Assembly: GCA_026413225.1 (NCBI GenBank)
Contig: CM048552.1
Location: 24,665,001 to 24,729,000 of the forward strand
DNA: 64,000 bases
Direction of reading: 5' to 3'
Origin: Otis tarda
Lineage: Eukaryota; Chordata; Aves; Otidiformes; Otididae
Under the pieces are notes generated by a model. The model had not been told where the DNA came from. It worked only from the letters and a program-made list of their open reading frames with translations, and did not search any database. Position numbers and translations under genes: made by a program. Shown in pieces: positions 25,630 through 40,400 of this stretch (its first letter is position 1; every line of letters starts with the position of its first letter).

Positions 25630-28600
25630 AGAAAAAGGTAATTGCATCGTTTCTCAGCAGTTTTCTGTGCAAGATGGTGGGACAGAAATGAAAGCTTGAC
25701 TCATGTGTTGCTCAAGTGAAACTCCTTATTCTTTGTAAGTGTCACAGCAGAATTGAGTCTTGTGGATAATCTAAAGCCAATGTCCTCTTTTCATTAAAAG
25801 CAGCAGGAATCTCCCCTCTCATCTTCACGGACCTCAGCTGAAGCCTCAGCAGCCCGGCTCTGCCTCACCATTTCTGTCAGATTTAAGCCTGGCAGGGAGT
25901 AAAACAGTTCACCCAAGGCTCAGTCACCTCACAGCCTGGTTTATGAACTTGAATTGCCATGCATTTCTGTTGACTGTAATACCAAGGCTATCATCTGCTG
26001 CGGCTCCAGTGCAGGGCTGCTGCCCATCCTATCACCTTTGCTGTGAGGAAATTAGCTCTGGCAGAAAGGGAGCATGAAGAGCTGGGCCAAAGAGCTTCCT
26101 CAGCTGCAAGGAAGGTACAGCCCTGTGTGCCCATCGGGGGCCCTGCATACAGGAGTGGCATAGAAGGAAGGGCAGGCGGCGGTAAGTGAAGCAGATAAAT
26201 GAGCATCATTATGGAACAGCACAAAAAAAGGTATCCAGATGAAAGGGATGAAGGAAACAGTCACATAAATCTTCACCCCCTTCGTGTATCATACTAATTT
26301 GCATGGTTGTTATTTTTGTGAGGAGATATTTTTTCCTGAGGATTCATCTGTCAGTTTTCATTAGCTCCTGCACCAGCAAACCTCAGCCAGCAACGACAAC
26401 CTCCAGTTCTCCTCCCCGAAAGGTGCCATTGCCACACTTCAGGTTTTGCACAGCATGTTTCTCTGTTTACACTCTCTAATAGAGCAAATCAGCTGCACTT
26501 GATGCAAAATAAGGGACTTGAGCCTCAAACTGTGACCCCGCTGACTTCAGCAGCGTTTCACTGATTTATAACAGATTGACATTGAATTTTATTGCATTAA
26601 AAACTAACGATGGCAAATATTTTACTGTGCTCATTAAAAATCCTCTATTAAAGGCTTAAAGTACAACAATTAAATGTAATTAAAACTATCCACGACAAAT
26701 GTAAATATATTTTGTTCTATACTGTGTGAAAATATCTCTTGCTGTTCCCTCATCTTTCATCTCTTATTTTGAAGACATTTATTTATTAGTTCACAGTTTC
26801 AGTAAATTGAGAAAGCCTGATGCTCAGACTTCTTACATGTGATTTCTGAGTCTCATTTCTCAAATGTACTGCATGGTTATTTTGACAGTTATGCTACATT
26901 TAATTAGGAATCAGTTTTCCAATGGTTCAAATACTGCGGCATTATTTTGTTAGTGTTTCCCTCTTTTATGCTTAGTTCAACACAGACTGAACTACAACTT
27001 TGAACTTTGTTTTGGTATGTGTAAAGCAGTGTGACAGCTTTGACTTTATTCTCAATGAAAACCAATTAATACATACCAGTAAGAAAAGTCTCAGAAAAAC
27101 AAAGTCCTTTTGCATGATGATGCCTCCCCTGAATAAAGCCTTCCTTGTTCCTCAAGTCCTTTAGTTTGCCTTTTTCACTGAAACCTATAAACCCACTTGT
27201 AAAATATTTAATGATGATCATATAAACACAAAGGCAAAAAGGACTTTAATGACTTTACTATAATTCCACTTCAAACAAATACTCTAAAGGAAGATTTTAA
27301 GCAATGAAATTGCAAATATGTATAGGCCTCACCGCTAATCTCTTTAGCAGTATCTCTTAAAATCCTACATGTATTCCATGCTCTTTCTCCATTCCTGTAT
27401 TTCCAAAACAAAACATTTCCAGAAAAAATGGCTGGTTGTAGCACTACAGATCTGAGTTGTCTTTATTAAATACTGCTTTCTTGAAGCTACCTCCACTTAC
27501 AGGCCATTCAGCTCTGATTTTTGTGCAATTGATGCAAATGAAGCATGTAATAATAGTTTTTTGTCAAATGTATGAAAAATGGCTTTAGGACTTTCTAGTT
27601 CTAGGAGAAATGAGAATGAAGAGAATTTGAAAAGTTAAAGAAGGTTAAGAACATGTTAGGTGATTTCGTTCTTAATTGCACAAAAATACTTCTGCCTTGT
27701 CTACCTCCAAGCCTGAATGGATATGCTAACCTTACCATTTTGCAGATAAAATAGCTTTACTTACCCAACAAATAGACCTAGTATATTAGCAGCTATATGG
27801 ATGATATCTAGAACAGGTCATTGCATTTGCTGATGATTGTGGGCAAAACACAAATTACTTCTGGGTGTTAGGCACATATCTAAACATCACTGTATTAACT
27901 AAAAAGTATCCCGAAACACAGAGATTTTATGTTGTATCCATTTCTTTTTCATTTAGTGCATTTACAAAAGAGGCAGTGGCTAAACCCTAAGGTTGAAACT
28001 CACAATTCATAAGGTTTCAGAACTTCAGTACACGTTGGGCCATAAACACTGAGAAAATCTCAGTGTAGGGAAGACTACTCAAAGAGGTAGGACCTGAGGT
28101 AATAAGAAGGCTAAAAGACTCACTGCCTGGAATATCTGACTTCCCCACAAGCAAAACTAAGAAAATGAAGCTCTCAGGTCCTGGAAATAGAAGACAGCCC
28201 TCCTGAGTAGTTCATAATGAAAACATTTTTTTCCATTTCATTTCATGGCAGACTTGCTTTACAGTGCCAGGAATTCATCTTTCTCAAAGATGAGGCAGTT
28301 TTGTATGGAAGGTAAAACTTACTTTTTGACCAAGCCATTTCTCCACTCCTCAGGAGGTCCTCCAGCAAAGTGGTGGAGTTTTTGGTACATGAGGGAATAA
28401 ACTGGCTGATACACAGGTGCATGATAAAACTGTTTTCCTTCACTTAGTATGGAAGCTGAGGTTGTAGAAACATGAAAGGTGTCTTAAAGTGGCAGTCTTC
28501 AGGTTAACAGCCTCAGAGTGCTCAAGGCATCTTCCATCTGCTGCCTACCAAGCACCAAGAAAACAGGTAGACTGATGGTTTGGGTGCTGAGCTTTGGAGT

Positions 28601-31600
28601 GCCAAGGAATGGGACTTTGATCCAGGATGACAGGCTGTCAGATATGGAGCGGTATCAGGGGCTCTTAATTAACCTGATCTGGAAGCTGAATTTTGTGGCA
28701 CAGTGTATAATAAATACTGAAACATATCTGGATCATCTTGCCAGGTTCTTTGTGGAGCACTTACAGATCTCCATACAGCATGAATACAGCAAAAATACTT
28801 ACAGTATTTTTATATTTATTTACATCTGCCTTAATCTCCATAGAAAAGAGGATGTGTTCGGCTCTTTCTTCCTTGCGACTAAAAACGTATCCTGATTAAA
28901 ATCTGATTAATTTTGACCTTATTCAAATAGACAGGTAGCCAACTAGCCATCTGCCTGTAAAGTACTTGTTTGGGGTTGTGCACGGATCAAGACTTAGTGT
29001 GTGGATTTGGCTTAAAGGTTTAAAAACAAAGGTAAACCCAGTTCACTCCTCTCCATGGAATGAAAATGAATTACTGTTTTCCCAAAGGTCTCGTTTTTGC
29101 TATTTTTTGAAGAATACACTTAGATATTGTTCAACAGATGTCAATAAATCCTTTTCCTCTATAACTAATATACATTCTGACACTTCGTGCACTACTATAT
29201 ACCTTTCCATACTGTCTTCTGAACTGTAGAGGCATCAGATCACCTCTTCATTAGCCAGAAAGTTGCATTTCTGGGTATAGAAGCAGCTCTTTATTCTGTG
29301 TGAAATTTACTCATCCCTAGGATTTCTAAGTCCTTATGCAAGTAGAAAGGGGAAGAAAAGCTGACTCACAGTATCTCTGCACTAGGCTTCACCATGCCTG
29401 CCAAAACCAAAATACAGCTATTTTAGCTATTCACGTCCTACTGCCATAAGCTTGGAGGAGAAGACAGGGGAAGGAAGGTAAAAGATGCTGCATAAATGGT
29501 CTTGATATTGCCTTGGGACCTACTCCAGTCTCTTTTTCAGATTGGAGGGCAGCTTCTCCACAGCATGCAAGGAGGAGAACCTTGCGTAGGGGTTACTTAT
29601 GATGCTATCAGCATTAGGGGAGACACTCTGATTCAAAACACAGAAGCTCTTTTGCTCTCAAATCTCTGTAACAAGGTTCTTGGTCCAATACAGCTGTACA
29701 GTGCAGCCTCCAAATCAAGTGACATGCTGCAAACTTGCATTTTTGTCCTTTAATTGGTAAAAAACTTTAAATACCAGCAGTGCATGTGCCCGCTTTTACA
29801 TTGAAGGATTAGGGAACTTTATTGACTTGTTTTCCACTTCAGTGAAAACACTTTCCATGCAATCTATAGATAACAATGCACAAAGAGTCAGGCAACGCTG
29901 CTTAACAAACCCACTTACTTTAAGTGCACTTATCTGTAAATACCTTATTCCTGAAAAAGTATACTGCTAACATAGGCGTATCATAGTGCTTCCATTTTTG
30001 AAACTGGAAGGCAGATGAGCTACCCTCCTTGGGGACCATTTTGCAAAATTATGTGCACTAGGTGCAATCTGGTCCACTCAGTCAAAAAAACAAAAGCATT
30101 TTCTAAATGCCTATCTGTGAGCCCTAGGGAGGAGTTGTCTCTGGCAGGAGGTTTTCAAGATTAGGTATTCAGAGATGACAGAGAAATCACTCCCCTCTTT
30201 TTTCAACTCATAAGTGTGGAGCTTTGACTCCGTCACAGGACGTGCTGGACACTACCACACAGCCCATGAAAAGTAGAATCATCCAGAGCAGCAGTTCTCA
30301 AACAAGGGCTTAGGCACCCGAAGAAATATTTGAATTGCTATGATGCCCCATACCTTGTCCACACTACCATGGCCTTGGAGAGCCATTGGGAAAATCTATG
30401 CAGAGGCGGCTAACCCTTCCGAATATTTCTTTCAATGCAAATTCAAATGCTTATGCTGACACAGCTGCCTCCAGAGGGACCAAGGCCACCAGTCCACACC
30501 CAACAGCGGCAAGGCAGAGCGTGTACCACTGGATGCCATGGGACTGCCTGTCCACCCTCTTAAAAGCTGTGCTTCTGCAAAATCTCTCAGACACAAGCAG
30601 TGATCCCAGCCCCTTCCGCACCAGCCTGAGCATCCTCCCATGCCAGCAACAGGCACCTGCAAGGAGAATTACCAAACCGTGCCATGAGGAGCCTGGCACC
30701 CGGCTCACTCCAGGGGAGACTATCCAGCAGGGCAACAGCCTTCCTCATCCTGCTTCCTCCCAAAGCAGAGACCCTCAGATGGCTGCTGTGAGCTGCACAT
30801 CTCTTGTCCTTTTGCCTTTCCAAGGCAGCAGGCCTTGCAAAGGCTCAGCAAGCATTGAGCCCTGAAGGGCCGGCTGGCCCCAGTCCTGTTAGCTGCCATG
30901 TGGCTGTGGTGGCATTAGCCTTCCTCCCTTTCATACTGACCAGCACAGACCTGCTCAGCAGCCACAGCTGGAAAGGCAAGAGAGGCAGCATTCGCCAGAG
31001 CCAGGTGGCATAGAAGACACCATCACACAGGTAGAGAAAAGGCTAAGAGAAGGTGGGGGCGGGGGGCGCGGGTTGGACATTGCATGCAGCACACAGGCGC
31101 TGCCATTGCCTGCTGCTTGGCTTTGCCCTGGCTCTCAGTCTGCTCTTCCCACCCTGCTCCCCCTGTTCTCCTTCAGGCCAAAGTTGCTGACAAGCAGGGC
31201 ACTGCCTACAGAGACCATGACCATGAACAGCCCTCACAGAAGTGCTCCGTTTCCAGTCCAAGTGCTTATTACTTCAGATCACATCAGAAACTGAGTCCAC
31301 TCTCCAAGAAACATTTGGCTGCTCAGCTTGCAAGTGCTCATATTGCATAGATTGCTCTCAGAATGGATCTTCTCACTCAATTGACCATGCTGACCAAGGC
31401 AAAGGAGACAAAGAAGTGCTCTGTATTCAGGCTGAGAACATCCATAATGATGACATGGGTCAGCTGCATTGCTCCTGTTTATCCATTTTGAGATTGCTTA
31501 CAGGATATCCCTTGTCAGGGATAAAATTTGATCGTATCACATTTGATGACACATGATGTTGTTCTCATTCATTGTCCCACAGATCTTAAAACCATCCTTC

Positions 31601-34101
31601 CCCATAAGTAAGGAGGATGTAAGGACATCTCACACTTCTTTGCTTTCTATATCCTGTCCCGCATCACTCCACATGACTTCTGGCTCTAGACCAGGTTTGC
31701 AGGCACTCCCTATAAGACAGCGTGTCAATGTTTTAGGTCCCAAGCACAAAAATATTATGGACAGGTACCATGGCTCCTGTCACTGCACCCCAGGATCTTT
31801 AAAAGGAAAAGTATAAATGTGTCCTGCTCTTTGAAGGCATTTGAGTAAGACAAATGCAGAGGAAGAAGTGTTGCACAGACATACTACATGAACTGCCACA
31901 TATTGACTCGTAGGCATGGACTGGCCTGGAAATCATGGTATAGAAAACAGCCAGAAGCCAGTCCTTCACCTGTATCCCACTTCCCTTACTTGCCTTTAAG
32001 CCATGACATCATGGCCTGAGCCAGGCAGAGTTTGTTACGCAGGCCCTTGCAGGATCACAGGGTACGTGCTACGGACCAGGCTGGGTCATAACAAGAGGCA
32101 GAAGAGCCTCATGGGAGATGCCAGCCAAGGGGACAGTCTGTTCTGTTTCACCAGCTTCAAAATTTTGGGGTCACTGTACACAATTCTTGTACATGTTCCA
32201 TTGGCCTGCTCGAAAGTCTTGTGACGGCCAGTTCGTACACCCTGTCCTAATGCACATTTGATTTAGTATGCTGCTCAGGTGACTGAAGTACCAACATTTT
32301 ACAAAACAGCTTATTCAGGAACAAATTATGTATGTACCACTTCTCTCTGCCATAAATTTAGAAATTTTTATAGTGCATTTGATAAAAAATTTGACTTGGA
32401 TTTTTTTTTTCATATCATTTAACTAAAATTTTATGTTCATGATTGCTTTCTACAAGACACAATGCAAATGGAAAAGAAATATGGGGAAAATTACATCGCT
32501 AGCAGGAAAAAGAAAAAATTAATAAGTAAAATGTGCTGGAAGTAAACAGATGTTTGGCACCTGGTGGTTTTGTATAGCCCTGGGCGACAGTTAAGCTGTT
32601 CCTATGCTTGGAGAAGGAAAAAAGGGAAGTGAAACATGTCTGGATCACTGTTGCACTTTACTATTTTAGGGCTCTTGCCTTTGTGGAGTCTGGGGTTATG
32701 AGCTGTGCCTAAACTGAAGATTAATCTTCAGTCCACATCCCCCAACACCACCCTTTTCCCACAGCCTGGAGGATGCTGTGCATGTTGGCCAGATTACCAC
32801 CATCACGCATGTGTAGGGACCAGGATCTCCGAGCACACCATGGCACTTACCACTTCCCAGTCAAAGCCAGAGCACAACAGCAGCTCTGTCCTGCGCGCTC
32901 TGAGAAGCAGAAAGCAATCAGTGTGGTCACTCCACATACCTCCATGCCCTCCCTGCTTCTGAAACACACCTGATGTGGATCCACGCAAGGCACTGTGTTA
33001 TATATTGCTGTCTGCAAAGTGGAGACTCCCTGCACAGAGGCTCCTCTGCAGAGAAAGTCTGTGACCTCTCCAAACAACTTTGCTGCAATACTGTCTCCAG
33101 CGGTCTAGATCTCTGTAACACGTTACGGCCATATGCAGTCTCAGAAATAGGATGTCAAAGTTGTCAGTCGGCTACAATTCATCTTTCCCAGAAAGCTATT
33201 GAGTGTGACAGTAAACACTCATCTTGAGCTAAGCCCGTTTTGAAAAATTACTTCAAGGCAAGTTGTTGAAAAACAGACAGGCTGTTTCAAATGGGAACAG
33301 TGAGGTCACTGCCTGTGCTGATTTGCCTTAAGTTCAGATACAAGGTCACACAGTGGAAGAAATAAGAAAAAAAAATCAGGACATGCTGTATAATGGGATA
33401 ATTTTAATAACAAAATTGCTCATTCTCATCTCTTATTCACAGAGATTCATTCAGTCAGCTCAGAACCTCTCCTCCCTCCACAGCTTGTCTTTCGTTTGCG
33501 TTAGTACTTGGTGATGCGTATACCACATATAGGAAGTTAATTTCTTTGGTCCTCTCCCAAGGCAGTACTACATTGAACAAAGCAAGGGAAGGATAGGAGC
33601 CAGCACTGCTTTTCTCACTCGTGCTGTCTTGGAGAACTGGCTGCAAAGTTGAGGAACGGAAGGAGTAGTCCAAAAGCACTGTGAAACTGACTTCATTTAC
33701 AATAAAAACGCCTAGGAAATTCATTCATTTTGGGGGTAATAATGTCAGAAAAGATGCACATGATCTCACCTGCTCTCTCCGTATTTCGTTCTCTGTTTAA
33801 GAGAGAAAAACATCCAGACTCTTTCTTTTCCCAACAGAGAATCTGAAATTCCCAAAGACTATTCATATGAATAATTTACATTAGTGACTGGAAAAACTAC
33901 GTAACTACAGATACACTGCTCTGGAAGTAACTTCTCACCAATGTGACAGTGTTCTGAGCATTTTGTTCAAACAAGATGCTTTTAATTATGGTTTTAATTG
34001 ATTATTGATATTTAACTACAGGTGTTTGCAGGGAAAACACTGTGTTAATAATTATATGATATGTTCAAAAAAACCCAATCATATCGGTTTCCACTGTGCA
34101 G
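25630..34101. other. Non-coding stretch downstream of the ARL8-like gene
   Basis: It has no recognisable transposable element and no recognisable gene. It includes a GC-richer part (30.4-31.3 kb) that holds a 159-residue chance-like frame, and AT-rich blocks near 26.5-26.8 kb. A long 3' UTR of the GTPase gene could extend into its upper end. Confidence 0.55.
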
Positions 34102-34107
34102 TTTATT
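34102..34107 (-). terminator. ARL8BL: Candidate poly(A) signal AATAAA of the ARL8-like gene
   Basis: TTTATT on the plus strand is AATAAA on the coding strand, 318 bases past the stop codon. A T-rich stretch (GGGTTTTTTTG) follows about 25 bases further downstream, the usual arrangement for cleavage. ARL8 genes in other vertebrates can have longer 3' UTRs, so this may not be the main site. Confidence 0.45.
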
Positions 34108-34424
34108 CAGTTTCAAATTAGAAAAAAATTACTAAGTATTTGACAATTCACATGCATAAACTCAAACACTTCAGCCAAGAAAAGTATTGATTTCTTTCAG
34201 TTTTGTGTTAAGGCGCTCAGGTATTTCACCTAGGCAGACAGGTATCTGGATTTTTTTAAAAAGAACCAAAATAGAGAGACAAGCTATAACTCAGTTTTAC
34301 TTCTGTTAACAAATATGACCAAAGTGAGTCCTGGTAGTACGCAGTTGCATTCTTTATCTTTTCAGTCGTGTATAGCTGATAGGAGTCAAAGTGATTGGGA
34401 AGAGTTATCTTCAGCAAGTTTTCT

Positions 34425-34474
34425 TCAACAGTGTCTTGATTTGGAGTGCTGAATAAGCCACTGTAATGTTATGT
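34425..34474 (-). CDS. ARL8BL: ARL8-like exon 7, C-terminus and stop (residues 171-186)
   Basis: The exon completes Asp171, then reads [15 protein letters not shown] and TGA (34425-34427). The acceptor is TCTGCCAG without the last two bases of the exon, i.e. AG at 34475-34476. Known ARL8A/B proteins end SKSRRS; the His-Cys ending is specific to this copy. Confidence 0.95.
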
Positions 34475-37400
34475 CTGCCAGGACAGATAAAATAAAATTA
34501 AAAACTCAACAGCCTGTTTGCAGCATGTATAAGGACAACAGAACACCAGTAGATTCATAAAAATTTTAAAAACCCAAACAAACAAAACCCAGAAACCATA
34601 GGCTCTCATTTACACCTAATTAAAAATTCAGTACTTAAAACTACAGGTAGGTTTTTTCTGGTGCTTTTTTGTTTGTTTTTAAATTATTTTGTATTCTCAA
34701 AGTACGATGACTGACATCAACTTCTTCAAGCCACACATGAAGAACGGTTGGAAAAGCAAAGATTTAAGATGACCATAAAATCAACTGTAAAATCCAGACT
34801 GGAATGAAATGCAGTGTGAGAACAAAGGCAGAAATACACGACCAGAAGGAAAGAAAAGGGCAAACATCTGACAAAGCATTAAGAAGCCACTTAGGCAGGT
34901 TGTAGAAGTCCAAGGTCTCTGAAAGACAAACACTGGACTGAAATTTGACAGCTGAAACTGGTACCTCTCCTGATACAATCTAATGCATTGGGCTGGAAAC
35001 TGCAGCAGTTCACAAAGTGATTCACGAGCAGATTAGACGTTTTTGCCTCAGGGCAGTAACATCTGTCAGGGAGGTAGGAAGGATGTCAGGGGACAGAAAC
35101 AGCTCTAGCCCTCAAATTTAAATTTGTTGCCACATCTGTCCTAAGTTCAGGACAGCACTCTATTAATATCCTGGTAGACCAGCTTAGGCATTGAGACTGC
35201 AGACAAAAGCATCCCATGACATCTAAACCAAAGCCAATAACTATATACTGATCTTCCACTGTCTCTCAGCACACAGAAACTGGCAGCCTTACACCTACAC
35301 CTCCTGAGGAGACCAGGTAGCTAGGCTGCAGTTTGCACTGAAAAACGACTACTATCTCATTCAACTGCATTGACATCAATCAAAAATGCAGAGAAAGCAG
35401 ACAGCTCCCATTCTTCTCCTTAACAGCCTAGTAGTTTTATCACTTTAATAAGTTAGATATGATTTCATTATATTTTTAAATTATAAATGGTATTTTCCAG
35501 TCCTTTGGACTCCCTAGGTTCTTGCCCAACTTCTTTTCAGTTTCTCAAGATCTTCACCAAAATACGGCACACAGTACTCCAGTAATGCCTGCATAGTTCC
35601 AGACAGATGTGATATACACTGCCTGCTCCCATTTGTTATTCCTTTGGGTAAATATTCAGGAAACAGGTTACCCTTCCTAGGCACAATGTTACACTGGAAG
35701 ATATTTTACTGATTCTCAGTTAGGATTTGAGTCTTTTTCACAGCTACTCGCAAAATTTCTACAAGTAAGTGAAGTGATCATTCTTTTCATTAATTTCCTA
35801 TTTGCAAATTCCAGCATGCTTTTTTTGCATGCTTTTCTCCTTCGGACCATCCATATAAATGAACCAGGATCAAAATCCATTTTCTCCAGGATCCTTTCAG
35901 AAATTAAGTTTTTTTACCAGTTTCTAGTCACAATGTCACTTGTAAGATCCTCCACTGCAGCTTTCCCAATTTGAGAGGATCAAGCACTGTATTTCTAAAA
36001 CCTCAGCCACCCTCACTGCCCTTCACCTATGCAGATAATCCTGACAACGTTGTCCTCCTCAGTCCTTATATCCCAGTTTAACAGCACATTCTGTATATTT
36101 CCCTCACTCAGAGATAACTGTTGCACCTCAAGCTGCAGCAAACCTAGGTCTGGTCTCCTCCAAAGCAAGGTACCAAAATCGTGTACACCATTTCCAAGAG
36201 AAGCCCTCACCACCTAACATGTCCCTACAGACAGCTGACCCAGCTCTCTGAAGCCCAGGTGTCATGGCATAGTCTCCTCACCACTTCCACTACCTGGTCC
36301 TCTCTGCCTAGGATGGAAATTTTCCCTGCTGCTGGGAGAAAGTGGTTTTCTCCTATTCCCACTCCCACCATCTCTCATTCAGCTGAGCCCTAGAGAGCTG
36401 CTTAGCTCTTCTAATGAGTCTGGCTTCCTCAAGAAGCAGCTATAACTATCTATCCAGGCTGTACTCCTCCCACCCAGCACCAACTCGTCTTAGCAGCCTG
36501 GAGGGGAGAAGGGAGGCACAGAGGCAGCATGTCCCCAGGCAACTGCTGCTGCTGGCTCAGCCTGTGCTTCACCCCTTTCTCCTTCCCTGTGGAGGGAACG
36601 GAACGGGAGAACATGACAGAGGAAAGGGACAGGAAAGAAAAGGAAACCGAGGAGTGAGAGAAGAAAGGACAAAAAGCAAAGGTGAGGTGGGAGACAACTT
36701 CAGTGACTTTAGGATACGCTCTGTGCATCTCCAGCAGGACAGAAGCACTAGTCCCTCAGTCTGAGGAACACTACCATACAGCCACACGCACGCAAGGCCT
36801 GCTTACAAAGTAAAATAATGTACGGAGCAAAACACTTACCAAATCTATTAAGCACCACATAATAATTGGAAGGTCTTCATATCTAGTTATTATTTTTTCA
36901 AAAGTAACACAGTTTTTGTGAGGGATTCAATTACTTTGGGTTTCAAACATACTTTTCCAAGGCCCTGGTCAAATTAATTTCTTTACTTCACATGGAACTA
37001 AATAATTCTACAAGTGACTTTTAAATTACATGTGATTCTATATTAAAACAAATACAATTGCATGCAATATTTGCAACAAAATTTTTCAAAGTAAATTGAG
37101 ATTTTCAGTTATATGTTGGAGTTAGATCTCAAATCTCATTAACATTTTCAGCATCTGACCCAAAGTACATCATATACACTGATGATGCTGTAAGAAAAGG
37201 AATCTTACCGATGTTATCCTTCTCTTTACATGAAATAGAATAGCAACAGATTTCTCTGTCTTGAATAGCTGAAAGGTTTCTATAGAAAAGAAAAAAAAAC
37301 CTAGTGTTATAACTCCACAAAAACTGACAACAGAAATTTCCATTAAATTACATGTTTTCTGCTTTTTATTCAATGGGTTCAATTTTATCCTCAGATATTG

Positions 37401-40400
37401 AATTTTTAAAATATGCTACTGCACACAAAAAAAAGCCAGGTTTCTTAAACTACAAAGATTAAAAGGATATAAAGTAATTTCACAAAAACTCAAATTTCTC
37501 ATTAAGTCAGTGTAACAATGAATAATAAAAACACAGAAATCCATGAGCTGAAAATAACATTTTATAGTGGCAATCAAGTAATATTATGATGTCTTTCCAT
37601 TCACCTTTTATTCTTTTCACTTAGAGTTCAGAGTTTTTATCTCTAATACCTCTTATAAGCAAATAACAGTACTCAAATGATCACACCATTAATCTTCAGG
37701 TTGCTTATTATATCATACTTAAATATACCAGATCTGATTCCTACCAAAAGGACACCTCTACATTTAGGAAGAAACTGATTCTTTATTAACTTCTGTTTCT
37801 TTCTGGGAATTTCCCTATCCCCCTCAGAGTTTCTCAGCACTTCATTATTTTTTCATTTATTTATCCTCACACAAGTGACACAGACGTGCAGGAAACAGAT
37901 TACACTCCTGGAGTAGATGAGGAGTGGAGGCACCCAGAAGGAATGAGTCTTGAGATCACACAAAAGACTCTAATAAAGAGAATTAGCGACCTCTCTGGAC
38001 TTCAGGAGAGTAAATTTGGCTTCTTCAGGGATCTGCTTGGAAGAGTCCCATGGGATAAGGCCCTGTAGTGATGAAGGGTCCAAGAAAGCTGGTTAATATC
38101 CAAAGATCATGTCCAAGCTCAAGAGAAGCCCATCCTAATGCGTCTGGAAAAAAAAGCCAGGATGCGTAAGCAGACAAACGACGAGCTGCTGGCGAAACCC
38201 AGTCACAAAAAGGAAGCATACAGAAGGTGGAAGCAGGGACAGGTAACCTGGGAGGAATACAAAAACATTGCTCAAGCATGTAGAGATATACTTAGAACAG
38301 TCAAAGCCCAACTGAAATTGGATCTTGTGAGGGATGTCAGAGACAACAAGAAGGGTTTCTGAAAGTACATAAGCGACAAACAGAAGACAAGGGAAAATGT
38401 GGGCCAATTGCTCAATGAGATGGGGGACCTGGTTACACAGGACATGGAAAAGACAGAAGTACTAAAAGCTGCTTTTGCCTCCATATTTACGAGCAAGATT
38501 AGCCTTCAGGAATCGCAGGCCCCGGAGACCAAGCTAAATTCTGAAGCAAGGAAGTTGTACCCTTGACAGAAAAGGATCAGGTCAGGGCAAATTGGACATA
38601 GAGAAGTCCATGGGCCCTGATGGGATGTACCTACAAGTGGCGAGGGAGCTGGCTGATGTCACTGTGAGGCCACTGTCAATAACGTCTGAATGATGATGGC
38701 CATCAGGAGAGATGCCTCAGGAGTGGACGAAAGCAAATGTCATTCTTACCTTCAGAAAGAGCAGGAAGGAGGACCCAGGGAACAACATGATGGTCAGCTT
38801 CACCTTGATCCCTAGGAAGGTGATGGAGCAACTAATCCTGAAGACCATTTCCAGGCATGTGACAGAGAAGAGGGTGATCAGGAGTAGTCAGCATGCATTC
38901 ACAATGGGGAAATTGTGCTTGACCAACTCGATAACCTTCTACAATGAAATCTACAGCTTGGTAGATAAGGGGAGAGCAGTGGATATTGTGTACCTTGACT
39001 TCAGTATGGCTTTGACACTGTCTCCCATACCATCCTCATAGGCAAGCTGAGGAAGTATGGTCTGGATGAGCAGATGGTGAGGTAGACTGAAAACTGCTGA
39101 ACAGCCAGGCTCAGAGAGTGGCAGTGGCACCAAGAGTAGTTGGAGGCCACTATCAGTGGACCCCAGGGATCAATACTGGGTTCAATCCTGTTCAACATCT
39201 TAATCAATGATCTGGATGATCGGGTAGAGTTTGCTCATGTTTGCAGATGGTGCAAAACTGGGAGGAGTGGCTAATACACCAGAGAGTTGTGCTGCCATCC
39301 AGAGGGACTTCCACAGGGCTGACAGAAGTCTCATGCAGTTCAACACGGGGAAGTGCAAAGTCTTGCCCTTGGGGAGGAACAAACCCCAGCCATGAGTACA
39401 GGCTGGGGGCTGACTGTCTAGGAAAGCAGCTTTGGAGAAAAGGATCTGGGGGTCCTGGTGTGGTGGACACCAAGTTGAACATATTCCAACAATGTGGCAA
39501 AAAAGGCTAATTGTGTCCTGGGCTGCAGTAGGAGAAGTGTTGCCAGAAGGTCAAGGAAGGTGATCTTTCCCCTCTACTCAGCACAGGTAAGGCCACATCT
39601 GGATTGCTGGGTCCAGTCCTGGGCTCCCAAGAGGAATATGGAGCTACTGGAGAGAGTCCATTGAAAGGCCACTAAAATGATCGAGGAACTGGAGCATCTC
39701 AAGTATGAGGAAAGGCTGAGAGAGCTCAGACAGTTTAGTCTACAGAAGGGAAGGCTGACAGGGTATCTTACTAACGTGTACAAATATCTGAAGGGAGGCT
39801 GTAAAGAACATGGAGCCCAGTGACAGTACAAGAGGCAATGGGCACAAATTGATACAAAGGAGGCCACCTCGGAACATAAAGTAGTACTTTTTACCTCTGA
39901 GGGTGACCAAGCACTGGTACAGGTTGCCCAGAGAGGCTGCACAGTCTTGGGTCTTGCAGATACTCGAAAGCCATCTAGACATGGTCCAGGGCAGTCAGCT
40001 ATACGTGGCTCTGCTTGAGCATGTGAGTGGACAAGATGACCTCCAAAGGTCCCTTCCAACTTCAGCTATTCCGTGATTTTGTGTCTCCTAAGTACCAGTT
40101 TAGTTGCTTAGCCTTTGGACCATCCTTGTATACTGAAACTACACTTCTCTTCACCTCCTACTGATTAAAATTATGTGATTTGAGATACAGCATCCTACTT
40201 TTCAAAATTATTCCTATACCGGCCATTTCTACCAATTTTTGTATTTCCTTTACAATGCATCAATTTAAGTTAGTTTCAGTAATCCATAAGTATCTGCTTT
40301 GGATATATGCCAAAATACCTGAATTGCTTACATTTACAGAAAGTAGTTTGAAATGGTTCTGTTCTAATGCCGTTCAAGCATTAAACTGCCACGATGATGT

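Noticed and set aside
30386..30865. A 159-residue plus-strand open frame
   Set aside because: It lies in a local GC-rich patch, has no recognisable domain or splice context, and is open on the other strand as well.
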